A stretch of DNA of 44,406 nt from Neisseria lactamica NS19 (GTDB lineage: Bacteria; Pseudomonadota; Gammaproteobacteria; Burkholderiales; Neisseriaceae): contig AEPI01000037.1 in assembly GCA_000193795.2 (NCBI GenBank), positions 1 through 44,406 on the forward strand, in the 5' to 3' direction. Both the position numbers and the translations under genes were made by a program. This document shows positions 7,964 to 18,004 of the stretch, one piece after another. Under the pieces are notes generated by a model. The model saw nothing but the letters and a program-made list of their open reading frames with translations. It was not told the origin of the DNA and did no database searches. How positions within the stretch are numbered: the first letter of the stretch is position 1; each line of letters opens with the position of its first letter.

Positions 7964-8743
7964 TTAGAAGCCGTTTTCCATCATGATTTGACCGGGAATG
8001 CGGTTGCGGTGCATGGCGTAACCCATGTCGAGCAGCGTTTGGAAAGTGTCTTTGACCATTTCCGGGTTGCCGCAAATCATAAACCGTGTGGATTCCGGGG
8101 TGAATTTGGTATGCAGCGCCTGTTCGATGCTGCCGTTTTTTAAGAGTTCGGGAATGCGTTTCCCGCTTAAGCCATCGGGGTAGGCAAGGCGGGTAACAAC
8201 AGGAACAAAATGGAATGTGTGTTGGTATTCGCCGACTAAAGGGTGGTTTGCCAAAGCGGCGAGCCGGTCGTTGAAAATCAATTCTTCGGGAAAAGAGATG
8301 GAATGTATCAGGTTGACAGTATCGAAACGTTGTCGGATTTCGGGTTGCTCGAGAATGGAAAGGAAGGGGGCGATGCCCGAGCCGGTGCAGAGCATGACCA
8401 GATCCTTGCCGTCGGGGAAGCGTTCGGGCAGGAGGAAGCCGGTGGCATTTTTATCGAGCAGGATGGTGTCGCCCTGTTGCATTTGTGCGAAACGGGCCGA
8501 CATGGGGCCGTCTTGGATGAGTACGGCAAAATATTCGAGCGTGTCGGCATATTCTGCGGAAACGATGGAATAGGCACGCCAAATGAAGCCTTCTCCTTCG
8601 TAGAAACCGAGTCGGGAGAACTGTCCGGCTTTAAAACGGTAGGATTCGGGACGGCTGATGGCGAAAGTGATGAGTTTCGGCGTGTGGTGTTTAATCCACA
8701 AAATCTTTTCTTCGGTGAATTTTGCTTCGGGCGAGGCTGCCAT
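7964..8743 (-). CDS. fpr: Ferredoxin/flavodoxin-NADP+ reductase
   Basis: FAD-dependent reductase of 259 residues that moves electrons between NADPH and ferredoxin or flavodoxin, supporting Fe-S assembly and oxidative-stress defence. The FAD domain shows FKAGQFSRLGF and RAYSIVS (the RxYS flavin motif), and the NADP domain has MLCTGSGIAPFLSILE. The C-terminus EIPG-like MENGF is close to the bacterial subclass. The start at 8743 has AAGGA eight bases upstream; a longer frame to 8803 lacks one. It is transcribed alone, convergent with the exonuclease gene. Confidence 0.92.
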   Translation of the reverse strand: MAASPEAKFTEEKILWIKHHTPKLITFAISRPESYRFKAGQFSRLGFYEGEGFIWRAYSIVSAEYADTLEYFAVLIQDGPMSARFAQMQQGDTILLDKNATGFLLPERFPDGKDLVMLCTGSGIAPFLSILEQPEIRQRFDTVNLIHSISFPEELIFNDRLAALANHPLVGEYQHTFHFVPVVTRLAYPDGLSGKRIPELLKNGSIEQALHTKFTPESTRFMICGNPEMVKDTFQTLLDMGYAMHRNRIPGQIMMENGF

Positions 8744-8978
8744 GTTGTTGTCCTTGAGTGTGTTTGTCGGGATTATAGCCAATTTGGGTGTTTTTTTCCG
8801 CATTTCCTGTATTTGAATGGCAATCGTGCAATATGCCGTTATCCGTTTGCCGGCTTTGTTTGCCAGTGTTTGCCTGTTTCCAACGCTGCGGATGCGGACG
8901 GCTTCCTATATCGGGGCGTATATTTGGAATTTGCCCGATGCCGGCAGTAGAATATCCCTTTTATCCTCAGCAGAGCCG

Positions 8979-10037
8979 ATGTCTTCACGCAAAATCATCC
9001 ACATCGACATGGACGCGTTCTACGCATCGGTAGAGCTGCGCGAACAGCCGCATTTGAAAGGGCGGCCGGTGGTCGTCGCGTGGGAGGGCGCGCGTTCGGT
9101 GATTTGCGCCGCATCGTATGAGGCGCGCCAGTTCGGGCTGCATTCCGCGATGTCGGTGGCAACGGCGAAAAGGCTGTGTCCGCAAGCGGTGTATGTGCCG
9201 CCGCATTTCGATTTGTACCGTCAGGTTTCCGCGCAGATTCACGCCGTATTCAGACGTTATACCGACTTGATCGAACCCTTGTCGCTGGACGAAGCCTATC
9301 TTGACGTGACCCGTAATTTCAAAAATATCCCCTACGCCGGCGAAGTTGCCAAAGAAATCCGCGCCGCCATTTTCACAGAAACCGGTCTGACCGCCTCCGC
9401 AGGCATCGCGCCGAATAAATTTCTGGCGAAAATCGCTTCGGACTGGCGCAAACCAAACGGACAGTTCGTCCTGCCGCCGCACAAAGTTATGGCTTTTTTG
9501 GAAACACTGCCTTTGGGCAAAATCCCCGGCGTGGGCAAGGTAACGCTGAAAAAAATGCAGTCGCTGGGTATGCGGACGGCGGGCGACTTGCGCCGTTTCG
9601 AGCGCGGAGAGCTTTTAAACCATTTCGGACGCTACGGCTACCGCCTCTATGATTTGGCGCGCGGTACGGACGAACGCCCCGTCGAAGCCGAACGCGAACG
9701 CCTCCAAATCTCCACAGAAATCACCCTGCCCGAAGACCTGCCGCTTGAGCAGGCTGCCGGACACCTGCCCCATCTTGCCGAAGACCTGTGGCGGCAAATC
9801 ACGCGTAAAAACGTCGAAGCCCAAAGCGTAACGCTCAAGCTGAAGACCTACGATTTCCGCATCATCACGCGCACGCTGACTTATTCCTCCGTATTGCCCG
9901 ACTGCGCCTCCCTACTGCAGGCGGCGCAAATGTTGACGGCGCGCGTCCCGCCGCAGACGGAAGACGCGTTCCGCCTCATCGGTATCGGTGTCGGCAGGCT
10001 TGTGCCGAAAAACCAACAGCAGGATTTGTGGGCGTAA
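8979..10037 (+). CDS. dinB: DNA polymerase IV (Y-family translesion polymerase)
   Basis: Error-prone Y-family polymerase of 352 residues that copies past DNA lesions. Catalytic acidic residues are in IIHIDMDAFYASVEL at the N-terminus and in LSLDEAYLDVT near residue 105. The helix-hairpin-helix region KIPGVGKVTLKKMQSLG and the little-finger domain follow. The last residues QQQDLWA resemble a beta-clamp binding motif. The start at 8979 gives the family N-terminus; the frame extends upstream to 8817 without homologous sequence. Neisseria lacks a classical LexA, and I see no SOS box here. Confidence 0.95.
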   Translation: MSSRKIIHIDMDAFYASVELREQPHLKGRPVVVAWEGARSVICAASYEARQFGLHSAMSVATAKRLCPQAVYVPPHFDLYRQVSAQIHAVFRRYTDLIEPLSLDEAYLDVTRNFKNIPYAGEVAKEIRAAIFTETGLTASAGIAPNKFLAKIASDWRKPNGQFVLPPHKVMAFLETLPLGKIPGVGKVTLKKMQSLGMRTAGDLRRFERGELLNHFGRYGYRLYDLARGTDERPVEAERERLQISTEITLPEDLPLEQAAGHLPHLAEDLWRQITRKNVEAQSVTLKLKTYDFRIITRTLTYSSVLPDCASLLQAAQMLTARVPPQTEDAFRLIGIGVGRLVPKNQQQDLWA

Positions 10038-10065
10038 ACCGCTTGACGCACGCCGTTCAAAAAAT

Positions 10066-10094
10066 ATGCCGTCTGAAGGGCTTTCAGACGGCAT
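10066..10094. terminator. Uptake-sequence hairpin between dinB and rep
   Basis: ATGCCGTCTGAA, loop GGGCT, TTCAGACGGCAT, between the convergent dinB and rep genes. Confidence 0.75.
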
Positions 10095-10106
10095 TGCGGC
10101 TCCGGT

Positions 10107-12118
10107 TTAATCCGCCGCGCCGCCTTTTTTTATGTTGTCGAGCCTGTCGAGTATATCGGCAAGGTTGCGCCTGCCTTCTTCCCTGCTGACAATCGGTTCG
10201 CCGCCTTTGCGCCCCAGGATTTTCAAATCCTCCTGCGGCATTTCGTCTATGAAGCGGCTGGGTTCGGGGAATTGCCATATGCCTTGTTTTTTGCGTTTGA
10301 CGCAGTGGGTCAGCGTGAGCCGGCGTTTGGCGCGGGTAATGCCGACGTACATCAGGCGGCGTTCTTCTTCGACGTTGCCCTCTTCGATGCTGTCGTTGTG
10401 CGGCAAAACGCCTTCTTCGCAACCGACAAGGAAAACATAGGGATATTCCAAACCTTTGGCGGCGTGGAGCGTGGACAGCGAGACGGCATCGGCTTCTTCT
10501 TCGTCTTTTCCCTCCAAAAGCGTCATCAAGGCGACGGTTTGGGCGAGTTCGATGATGTTTTTGCCGTCTTCTCCGCCTTTTCGTGCGAACCAAGATACCA
10601 ATTCGCCGACGTTGCGCCATTTGATTTCGCCTGCCTTGCCTTCTTCGTTTTGCATCAAATGGTTTTCGTAGCCGATTTCTTCGAGCAGGCTGCCGATGAA
10701 CTCGCCCGCTTCGCTGGTTTCGGCTTTGGCGCGGCAGTTGCCGAACATATCCATAAAGGCTTGCAGGTGTTGGCGGTTGGTGTTGTTCAGCGCGGCAAGG
10801 GCTTCTTCGTTTTGCGCGGCTTCATACAGGCTGCATTCGTGTTCGTGCGCGTAGGCGTTGAGCTTGCCCAGCGTTACATCGCCGATGCCGCGTTTGGGCG
10901 TGGTAACGGCGCGCAGAAAGGCGGGATCGTCGTCGGGGTTGGCAAGCAGCCGCACATAAGACAACACGTCTTTGATTTCGGCTTTGTCGAAAAAGCTTTG
11001 TCCGCCGGAGAGCCGGTAGGGGATGCGCGCGCCGCGTAAGGCTTCCTCGAAAATCCGCGCCTGATGTTTGCCCCGGTATAACACGGCGAAATCTGCGTAT
11101 TGGGTTTTATCGCCGCCGACCAGCTTCTGCTTGACGATTTGGCTGACAACCCAGTCGGCTTCGTGCTGCTCGCTTTGACAGGCAACAACTTTGACGATTT
11201 CGCCTTCGCCGAACTGCGACCAAAGTTTTTTGGTAAAGAGTTTGGGGTTGTTTTCGATGACTTTGTTGGCGATTTTGAGAATGCGCGCGGTGGAGCGGTA
11301 GTTTTGCTCCAGCTTGATGACCTTCATCTGCGGATAGTCTTCCTGCATTTTGCGCAGGTTTTCCATATTCGCGCCGCGCCAAGCGTAAATGGACTGGTCG
11401 TCGTCGCCGACGGCGGTAAACATACCTTCCGCGCCGGTCAAGAGCTTCATCAGCGTAAATTGGCAGGTATTCGTATCTTGGCATTCGTCAACCAACAGAT
11501 AACGCAGCCGCCGCTGCCATTTGTTGCGTATTTCGCTGTTTTGCTGCAACAGCACGGCGGGCAGGCGGATTAAGTCGTCGAAGTCCGCCGCCTGATAGCT
11601 TTTGAGCGTTTCCTGATAACTTGCATACACGCGCGCGGTTTGTTGTTCCCACACATTAGAGGCCGTCTGAAGCACGTCTTCAGGCGTTCTCAGATCGTTT
11701 TTCCACAGGGAAATCTGGTGCTGCGCTTTGAATACGGCTTCTTTGCCCGTGCCGCCCAAAAGTTCGCCGATGATTTTCGCGCTGTCGGTGGAATCGAGGA
11801 TGGAGAAGTTTTTTTGTAAGCGATATGGTTCGCCTCTTCGCGCAAAATCTTCATGCCCAAAGAGTGGAAGGTGCAAATCGTCAGCCCGCGCGTTTGCGAC
11901 TTGGGCAGCATTTTGGCGACGCGCTCCTGCATTTCCGCAGCGGCTTTGTTGGTAAAGGTAATCGCGGCAACGGTATGCGGCAGATAGCCGACATTGACAA
12001 TCAAATGCTTGATTTTTTGCGTAATCACGCCGGTTTTGCCGCTGCCTGCGCCGGCAAGGACGAGCAGGGGGCCGCCGAGGTAACGGACGGCTTCGAGCTG
12101 TTGGGGGTTGAGTTTCAT
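10107..12118 (-). pseudogene. rep: ATP-dependent DNA helicase Rep, interrupted by a -1 base in an A-tract
   Basis: Superfamily 1A helicase related to Rep/UvrD, which moves 3'-5' and clears protein roadblocks ahead of forks. Residues 1-103 carry MKLNPQQLEAVRY and the Walker A GAGSGKT, then the frame breaks at an A7 tract (11809-11815, minus strand). Read straight, the product stops after 142 residues. The remaining frame continues exactly with NFSILDSTDSAKIIGEL, Walker B LLVDECQDTN, QNYRSTARIL and VSLSTLHAAKGLEYPYVFLVG. One extra A, or a -1 shift, gives about 670 residues, the normal Rep length. Both halves look conserved, so the break is recent, a sequencing error, a phase-variable tract or rescued by slippage. 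It follows aroD by 22 bases in the same direction. Confidence 0.88.
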
Positions 12119-12140
12119 TGTGTCTTGATGCCGTCTGAAA

Positions 12141-12905
12141 TCAGTCTGCGCCGCTTTCGAGGCAGTCGAGTGCCGCACGGAGGGCGGATACGCCGATTTG
12201 CCCCGGCGCGGAGTTTTGCGTTCCCGAACCGAACGTGATGCTTGAGCCGAACACCTGTCCGGCAAGCCGGCTGACCGCACCCGTCTGCCCCATCGACATC
12301 GTAACAAGCGGTTTGGCGGCAAGCTGTTTCGCTTTGAGCGTGGCAGAAAGCAAAGTCAGCACATCTTCCGCGCTTTGCGGCATCACCGCGATTTTGCAGA
12401 TGTCCGCGCCGCAGTCCTCCATCTGTTTCAGACGGCATATGATTTCTTCTTGCGGCGGCGTGCGGTGAAACTCATGATTGCAGAGCAGGGCGGCGATACC
12501 GTTTTTTTGAGCATTTGCCACGGCGCGCCGGACGGCGGTTTCGCCGGAAAACAGCTCGATGTCGATGATGTCGGGCAGACGGCTTTCAATCAGCGCGTCG
12601 AGCAGTTTGAAATAATAACCGTCCGAACACGGGAACGCGCCGCCTTCGCTATGCCGTCTGAACGTAAACAGCAGCGGTTTGTCGGGCAGCGCGTCGCGGA
12701 CGGTCTGCGTGTGGCGCAATACTTCGCCAATGCCGCCCGCGCATTCCAAAAAATCGGCGCGAAATTCGACGATGTCGAAGGGCAGGTTTTTGATTTGGGG
12801 CAGTACGGAGGACAAACCGGCGGCATCTCGGGCGACAAGCGGCACGGCGATTTTGGTGCGTCCGCTTCCGATAACGGTATTTTTGACAACAAGGCAGGAA
12901 CACAT
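12141..12905 (-). CDS. aroD: 3-dehydroquinate dehydratase, type I
   Basis: Third step of the shikimate pathway, turning 3-dehydroquinate into 3-dehydroshikimate through a Schiff base. The protein has 254 residues. IAVPLVARDAAGL, DIVEFRADFLE, NHEFHRTPPQEE (general-base His) and CKIAVMPQSAEDVLTLL (Schiff-base Lys) are family motifs, and MSMGQTGAVSRLAGQVFGS precedes the C-terminus. The start at 12905 was chosen by family length; no strong ribosome binding site is visible and an ATG at 12938 is an alternative. It probably forms an operon with rep downstream, and is divergent from recA. Confidence 0.93.
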   Translation of the reverse strand: MCSCLVVKNTVIGSGRTKIAVPLVARDAAGLSSVLPQIKNLPFDIVEFRADFLECAGGIGEVLRHTQTVRDALPDKPLLFTFRRHSEGGAFPCSDGYYFKLLDALIESRLPDIIDIELFSGETAVRRAVANAQKNGIAALLCNHEFHRTPPQEEIICRLKQMEDCGADICKIAVMPQSAEDVLTLLSATLKAKQLAAKPLVTMSMGQTGAVSRLAGQVFGSSITFGSGTQNSAPGQIGVSALRAALDCLESGAD

Positions 12906-13161
12906 AAAACAGGCACACACAGAAAAAACAGCCGCCATTATAACAAAGCCGGCAGCCTTTCAGACGGCATCCGGACACCGTTCCGGCACAAGCCGCCGCG
13001 TCCTGCCGCGTATCGGCAAACAAGGAAATATGCGATAATGGCAGCCCCGTGAAGCAGCGGCATTACCGACAGCCCGCACATCGGGAAAACGATACGCACC
13101 CCGCGCCGCAGCCCGTGTTGCGCCGCATCCCACATACCGCATTTGTTCCGGAGTAACCCCA

Positions 13162-14208
<1,047 letters not shown>

Positions 14209-14226
14209 AACTTGAAATCCCGATAA

Positions 14227-14259
14227 ACGGTACTTCTGTTGCGAAGTACCGTTTTTTTT
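14227..14259 (+). terminator. recA terminator
   Basis: ACGGTACTTC pairs perfectly with GAAGTACCGT across a six-base loop and is followed by eight T. It does not use an uptake sequence, unlike most terminators in this window. Confidence 0.92.
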
Positions 14260-14337
14260 GAGCAGTCTGCCGGCTTGGTTTATTTTGTCCGGATTCGGCC
14301 GGCATTTTCCGTTTCGAGTATGGGTTCGGACAGCCGC

Positions 14338-15252
14338 CTAAGTTTTCTTACCGCTTCGCGTTGCCAGCCAGCAGACGGACGAGCCGAAGCAGACCATTGC
14401 CGCGCCCTGCCAAAATTCGACGGGAAGGGGTGTTTGCAGCAGGAAGGATGAAATGCAGGCAGAAAAAATCGGGATGAAATAGGATGCGCCGGCAAGAACG
14501 GTCATGTTGCCGCGCGAAATGCCGATGTTCCAAACGGCATAACCCAAACCCAGACAGGATGCGGCGGCGGTTGTGTAGAGCAGTGATGCGGTATCGAAAT
14601 TCAGGCTGCCTGTGCCGTCTGAAAAGTATTTTGCCCACAAGACGCATGAAACGAGCAGGAAAAAGAAGCCGACGGCATTGCCCTGTGCTTTGACGCGTGC
14701 GGTCAGCGTGCAGTATGCCGCCCAGAACAGCGCGTCCGAAAGCGCCATAATGTAGCTTGTCGGATTGGTGCGTATATTGGCTATCATTCTGGAAACGGAA
14801 AATCCGCCTTCTCCGCCCAATACGACGGCGATACCGGCGAAAGACAGGATAAAGCCTAAGGCAATCCACCATTTTGCAGGCTGCCTGTTGAACAATACCG
14901 CGCCGATGATGGTAAAGGTCGGCCATAAGTAGTTGACCATGCCGACTTCGACGGTTTGGCGCGCGTTTCGGGCGTAACCGACGGACAGCGACAGGCACAG
15001 TTCGCAGCCGACGAAGAAAAGGCTTGCCCAAAACAGATAGCTTTTGCTGAAACGGCGCAGATTGGGTCTGCCGAAAATCATCAAAATCAACACGGTTGCC
15101 AGGCTGTACATCATCGCCGCGCCGCCGACCGCGCCCATATGCAGGCTGACGGTGCGGATGAGTCCGATGACCGAACTCCAAAAGGCAACGGCAAGCAGCC
15201 CGACGGCGGTTGCCTGTTTCGGTGTGAGGTTTTGTTGGAATTGGGCAAGCAT
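14338..15252 (-). CDS. yddG: YddG-like drug/metabolite transporter (aromatic amino acid exporter)
   Basis: Inner-membrane protein of 304 residues from the drug/metabolite transporter superfamily, with about ten hydrophobic helices in two EamA repeats. The N-terminal half has TAVGLLAVAFWSSVIGLIRTVS and ARQTVEVGMVNYLWPTF, both close to YddG, which exports aromatic amino acids; WPTFTIIGAVLF and the second repeat end SYFIPIFSACIS fit the fold. Substrate is inferred from family only. It is transcribed alone and convergent with recA. Confidence 0.82.
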   Translation of the reverse strand: MLAQFQQNLTPKQATAVGLLAVAFWSSVIGLIRTVSLHMGAVGGAAMMYSLATVLILMIFGRPNLRRFSKSYLFWASLFFVGCELCLSLSVGYARNARQTVEVGMVNYLWPTFTIIGAVLFNRQPAKWWIALGFILSFAGIAVVLGGEGGFSVSRMIANIRTNPTSYIMALSDALFWAAYCTLTARVKAQGNAVGFFFLLVSCVLWAKYFSDGTGSLNFDTASLLYTTAAASCLGLGYAVWNIGISRGNMTVLAGASYFIPIFSACISSFLLQTPLPVEFWQGAAMVCFGSSVCWLATRSGKKT

Positions 15253-15324
15253 GATGTTGTCGGGCGAGACTGTGTTTTTAATATATTAACAGTATCCGCC
15301 TGCCCGCTGTCTGTCAAACGGAAA

Positions 15325-15354
15325 ATGCCGTCTGAACGGGATTTCAGACGGCAT
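15325..15354 (-). terminator. Uptake-sequence hairpin after ybaB
   Basis: ATGCCGTCTGAA, a six-base loop and TTCAGACGGCAT, directly downstream of ybaB on the minus strand. Confidence 0.75.
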
Positions 15355-15370
15355 TTGCGGTTTTGGGGAA

Positions 15371-15706
15371 TCAGCGGAAGAAGTCGCCCATACCGGGGGG
15401 AAGCCCTTGTGTGAACGCGCCCATGGTTTTGCCGGTGGTTTCTTCAGCTTTGTCGGAGGCGGCATTGAATGCGGCAAGGACGAGGTCTTCGAGCATTTCT
15501 TTGTCGTCTGCGGCTTCCTGAATCAAATCGGGGCTGATGTCGATTTTGCGGACGACGTGGGCGCAGGTCATCACGACTTTGACCAAGCCGTTGCCTGCTT
15601 CGCCTTCTACTTCGGTTTCGGCAAGTTTGGCTTGCGCCTTTTTCATGTTTTCCTGCATTTGCTGTGCCTGTTTCATCAGGCCGCCCAATCCGGCTTTTCC
15701 GAACAT
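15371..15706 (-). CDS. ybaB: YbaB/EbfC nucleoid-associated protein
   Basis: Small DNA-binding protein of 111 residues forming a tweezer-like dimer. GGLMKQAQQMQENMKKAQAKL is the characteristic N-terminal helix, followed by a beta-sheet and helical C-terminus. The start at 15706 is preceded by AGGAG. Its place just after dnaX on the same strand is the conserved bacterial order (dnaX-ybaB, often then recR). Confidence 0.92.
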   Translation of the reverse strand: MFGKAGLGGLMKQAQQMQENMKKAQAKLAETEVEGEAGNGLVKVVMTCAHVVRKIDISPDLIQEAADDKEMLEDLVLAAFNAASDKAEETTGKTMGAFTQGLPPGMGDFFR

Positions 15707-15750
15707 ACTGAAAACTCCTGTTTGTGTTTGAATGAATGGGGGAAACGGCA

Positions 15751-15778
15751 ATGCCGTCTGAAAATGTTCAGGCGGCAT
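15751..15778 (-). terminator. Imperfect uptake-sequence hairpin between dnaX and ybaB
   Basis: ATGCCGTCTGAA is opposed by TTCAGGCGGCAT, which has one altered base. The stem is weaker than others and lies inside the dnaX-ybaB unit, so it may only lower downstream expression. Confidence 0.5.
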
Positions 15779-15787
15779 TATATCTGT

Positions 15788-17917
15788 TTACGGCCGGTTT
15801 GCAGCCAATTCCAGAGATTCGGGCTGCCATTGCGCGCCGAATGCTTGGAGGATTTTTTGTGCGGCGGGGTCGGCTTCGAGCAATGCTTGTGCTTTTTTCC
15901 TATCTTCGGCTTGGACGCGCTTGTCCTGCATCGCGGGGGTTTCCCGTCCGGCATCGTCCTGCCAGTCCCGGGTTTGCAGCGTGAGTTGCAGCCCGTAGGC
16001 TTCGGCAAGGGTGTCGCGGATTTTGTCGAGCCGTTTTTTGTCGGCGGTGGCGCGGGCTTCGGCGGTCATTGCCAAAACCATCAGGCCGGTGTCGGGATGG
16101 TATTCCGTCCACGCGGCGTGTTGTGCCGGCATTTGCGCCGCGCCGAGTTTGCGGGCGAAATGCCGGACGATGGCTGCCCAGTTTTCGGTGGAAAATTCGG
16201 GCGGCGGGGCGGATGGCGTGCTGTTTCCGCCGATGCCGCCCGCTTCTGCTTCTTCGTCCGCGCCTCCGTCTGCGGTATCGGCAGGGACGGCGTATGCCCA
16301 ATCCGGCGGCGGGATTTCTGCGCCGTCTTCCGGAGGGCTGCCATCATCCGGAAAGCCGTAACCGTAGAAAGGTTCTGCAGGGGATTCGTGTGCAAATGCT
16401 TCCGTTTCAACGGCTTCATCATTCGGTGTTGCCTGAACAGGGTTTTCAGACGGCACTTCGGACAAGGAAGCCACGGTTTCGTTGCCGGCTGCCTCGTTCT
16501 TGGAAACTTGATTGTCAGGCGATATTTCGGCTTCGGATACCGTCTGAAGCGGCGTTGCCGATGCTTGCGCCGTCGCGCCGGCTTCGGTTTCTGCATCGTC
16601 CGGCGCATCTTCCCAAGGCGGAACATCATTGTTTTCTTGAGCGGAAGCCGGTTCGGCAACCTTGCCTTCAGACGGCATTGCAGGCTCGGATGCCGTCTGA
16701 ACGGGTGTTCGGGCGGTTTCTGCCTTAGGGGGAAGCGGCTTTTTTGCGGCGGTTTCCTTTTCGGCGGCTTGCGTCGATGGGGATTTTAATTCTGTATTTT
16801 CAATCACGGCGTTTGCATCACACGAAGCTGCCGCCAAGGGCGTAAACGCCAGCATACGCAGCAGGGTCATGACAAAGCCGGCGTATTCGTCGGGGGCGAG
16901 GCTGAGGTCGCGTTTGCCGTGGACGGCGATTTGGTAGTAAAGCTGGATTTGTTCGCCGCTTATGGTTTGGGCGAGGCGGTGCAAAATATCGGAATCGGGG
17001 TCGTCGTGCGCCAAGGCGGAGGGGACTGCCTGTATCAGGGCGAGTTGTTGCAGCAGTATGGCGAGTTCGCCCAAGGCGTTGTCAAAGCCGACGGCACACG
17101 CCGCCATTTCCTGCGCTTTCGCCAGCAGGGCTTCGCCGTCTTGGTTGACGATGCCTGTCAAGAGTTCGTAGAGGTATTGTTTATCGACCGCGCCGATCAT
17201 TTGGCGGACATCGCTTTCGGCGACTTTGCCCGAACCCAGGGCAACCGCCTGATCGAGCAGGCTCAAGGCATCGCGCATCGAACCGGCGGCGGCGCGGCCT
17301 AAAAGTTGCAGGGCGGGGGGGGCGTAGGCGATTTTTTCACAGTCGAGGACGTGGGCGAGGTGGCGGGCAACCTGTTGCGCGGTCATATTGCGTAAGACAA
17401 ATTGCAGGCAGCGGCTCAAGACGGTAACGGGGACTTTGTGCGGATCGGTGGTGGCGAGGATGAATTTGACGTGTTCGGGCGGCTCTTCCAGCGTTTTGAG
17501 CATAGCGTTGAACGCGCTTTTGGAAAGCATATGCACTTCGTCGATGATATAGACTTTGTATTTGCCGGCAGTCGGCGCGTATTGGGCGTTTTCCAATACT
17601 TCGCGGATGTTGTCGATGCCGGTGTTGGAGGCGGCGTCGATTTCCAGCAGGTCGACATAACGGCCGGCATCAATCTGGGTGCAGCTTTCGCATACGCCGC
17701 AAGGTTCGCCGTGTTGCGCGTTTTCGCAGTTGAGGCTTTTGGCAAGGATGCGGGCGATGGTGGTTTTGCCTACGCCGCGCGTGCCGGTCAGCAGGTAGGC
17801 GTGGTGCAGCCTGCCTTCGTCCAGGGCGTTTTGCAAGGCTTTGACGACGTGTTCCTGACCGACCAAACCGGCAAAGGTTTTCGGCCGCCATTTGCGTGCA
17901 AGAACTTGATAAGCCAT
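15788..17917 (-). CDS. dnaX: DNA polymerase III subunit tau (and possibly gamma)
   Basis: Clamp-loader ATPase of 709 residues. Domain I has Walker A GTRGVGKTT (near 45-53), a four-Cys zinc module in CENAQHGEPCGVCESC, Walker B IIDEVHML and sensor LSRCLQF; domains II-III run to about residue 370. Residues about 375-580 are an Ala/Glu/Pro-rich linker, and the C-terminal part should contact DnaB and the polymerase alpha subunit. Codons 391-393 form an in-frame A_AAA_AAG slippery heptamer with AAGGA upstream and a -1 frame stop four codons later, so a 397-residue gamma form is plausible. AAAGGA precedes the ATG. It follows mutL and precedes ybaB. Confidence 0.96.
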   Translation of the reverse strand: MAYQVLARKWRPKTFAGLVGQEHVVKALQNALDEGRLHHAYLLTGTRGVGKTTIARILAKSLNCENAQHGEPCGVCESCTQIDAGRYVDLLEIDAASNTGIDNIREVLENAQYAPTAGKYKVYIIDEVHMLSKSAFNAMLKTLEEPPEHVKFILATTDPHKVPVTVLSRCLQFVLRNMTAQQVARHLAHVLDCEKIAYAPPALQLLGRAAAGSMRDALSLLDQAVALGSGKVAESDVRQMIGAVDKQYLYELLTGIVNQDGEALLAKAQEMAACAVGFDNALGELAILLQQLALIQAVPSALAHDDPDSDILHRLAQTISGEQIQLYYQIAVHGKRDLSLAPDEYAGFVMTLLRMLAFTPLAAASCDANAVIENTELKSPSTQAAEKETAAKKPLPPKAETARTPVQTASEPAMPSEGKVAEPASAQENNDVPPWEDAPDDAETEAGATAQASATPLQTVSEAEISPDNQVSKNEAAGNETVASLSEVPSENPVQATPNDEAVETEAFAHESPAEPFYGYGFPDDGSPPEDGAEIPPPDWAYAVPADTADGGADEEAEAGGIGGNSTPSAPPPEFSTENWAAIVRHFARKLGAAQMPAQHAAWTEYHPDTGLMVLAMTAEARATADKKRLDKIRDTLAEAYGLQLTLQTRDWQDDAGRETPAMQDKRVQAEDRKKAQALLEADPAAQKILQAFGAQWQPESLELAANRP
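16739..16745 (-). promoter_or_regulatory. Candidate -1 ribosomal frameshift site in dnaX
   Basis: On the minus strand the bases read A AAA AAG in the correct phase (third base of codon 391, then codons 392 and 393). AAGGA lies about nine bases upstream, like the stimulatory anti-Shine-Dalgarno site of E. coli dnaX. After a -1 slip the frame reads four codons and TAA at 16727-16725. The break falls at the end of domain III, where E. coli gamma ends. Confidence 0.7.
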
Positions 17918-18004
17918 ATTTTTCCTTTGGTTAAGCGTTTTGTCCGTCCGGGACGTGTCCGGGCGCGTATTCTAGCATTTTTCGCACCGCCCCACGAATG
18001 GGGC

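Noticed and set aside
12906..13161. A LexA-type SOS box before recA
   Set aside because: No CTGT(N8)ACAG or similar palindrome is visible, and Neisseria lacks a classical LexA response.
15407..16789. A 460-codon plus-strand frame across ybaB and dnaX
   Set aside because: Composition is Cys/Phe/Arg-rich nonsense; both minus-strand genes are certain.
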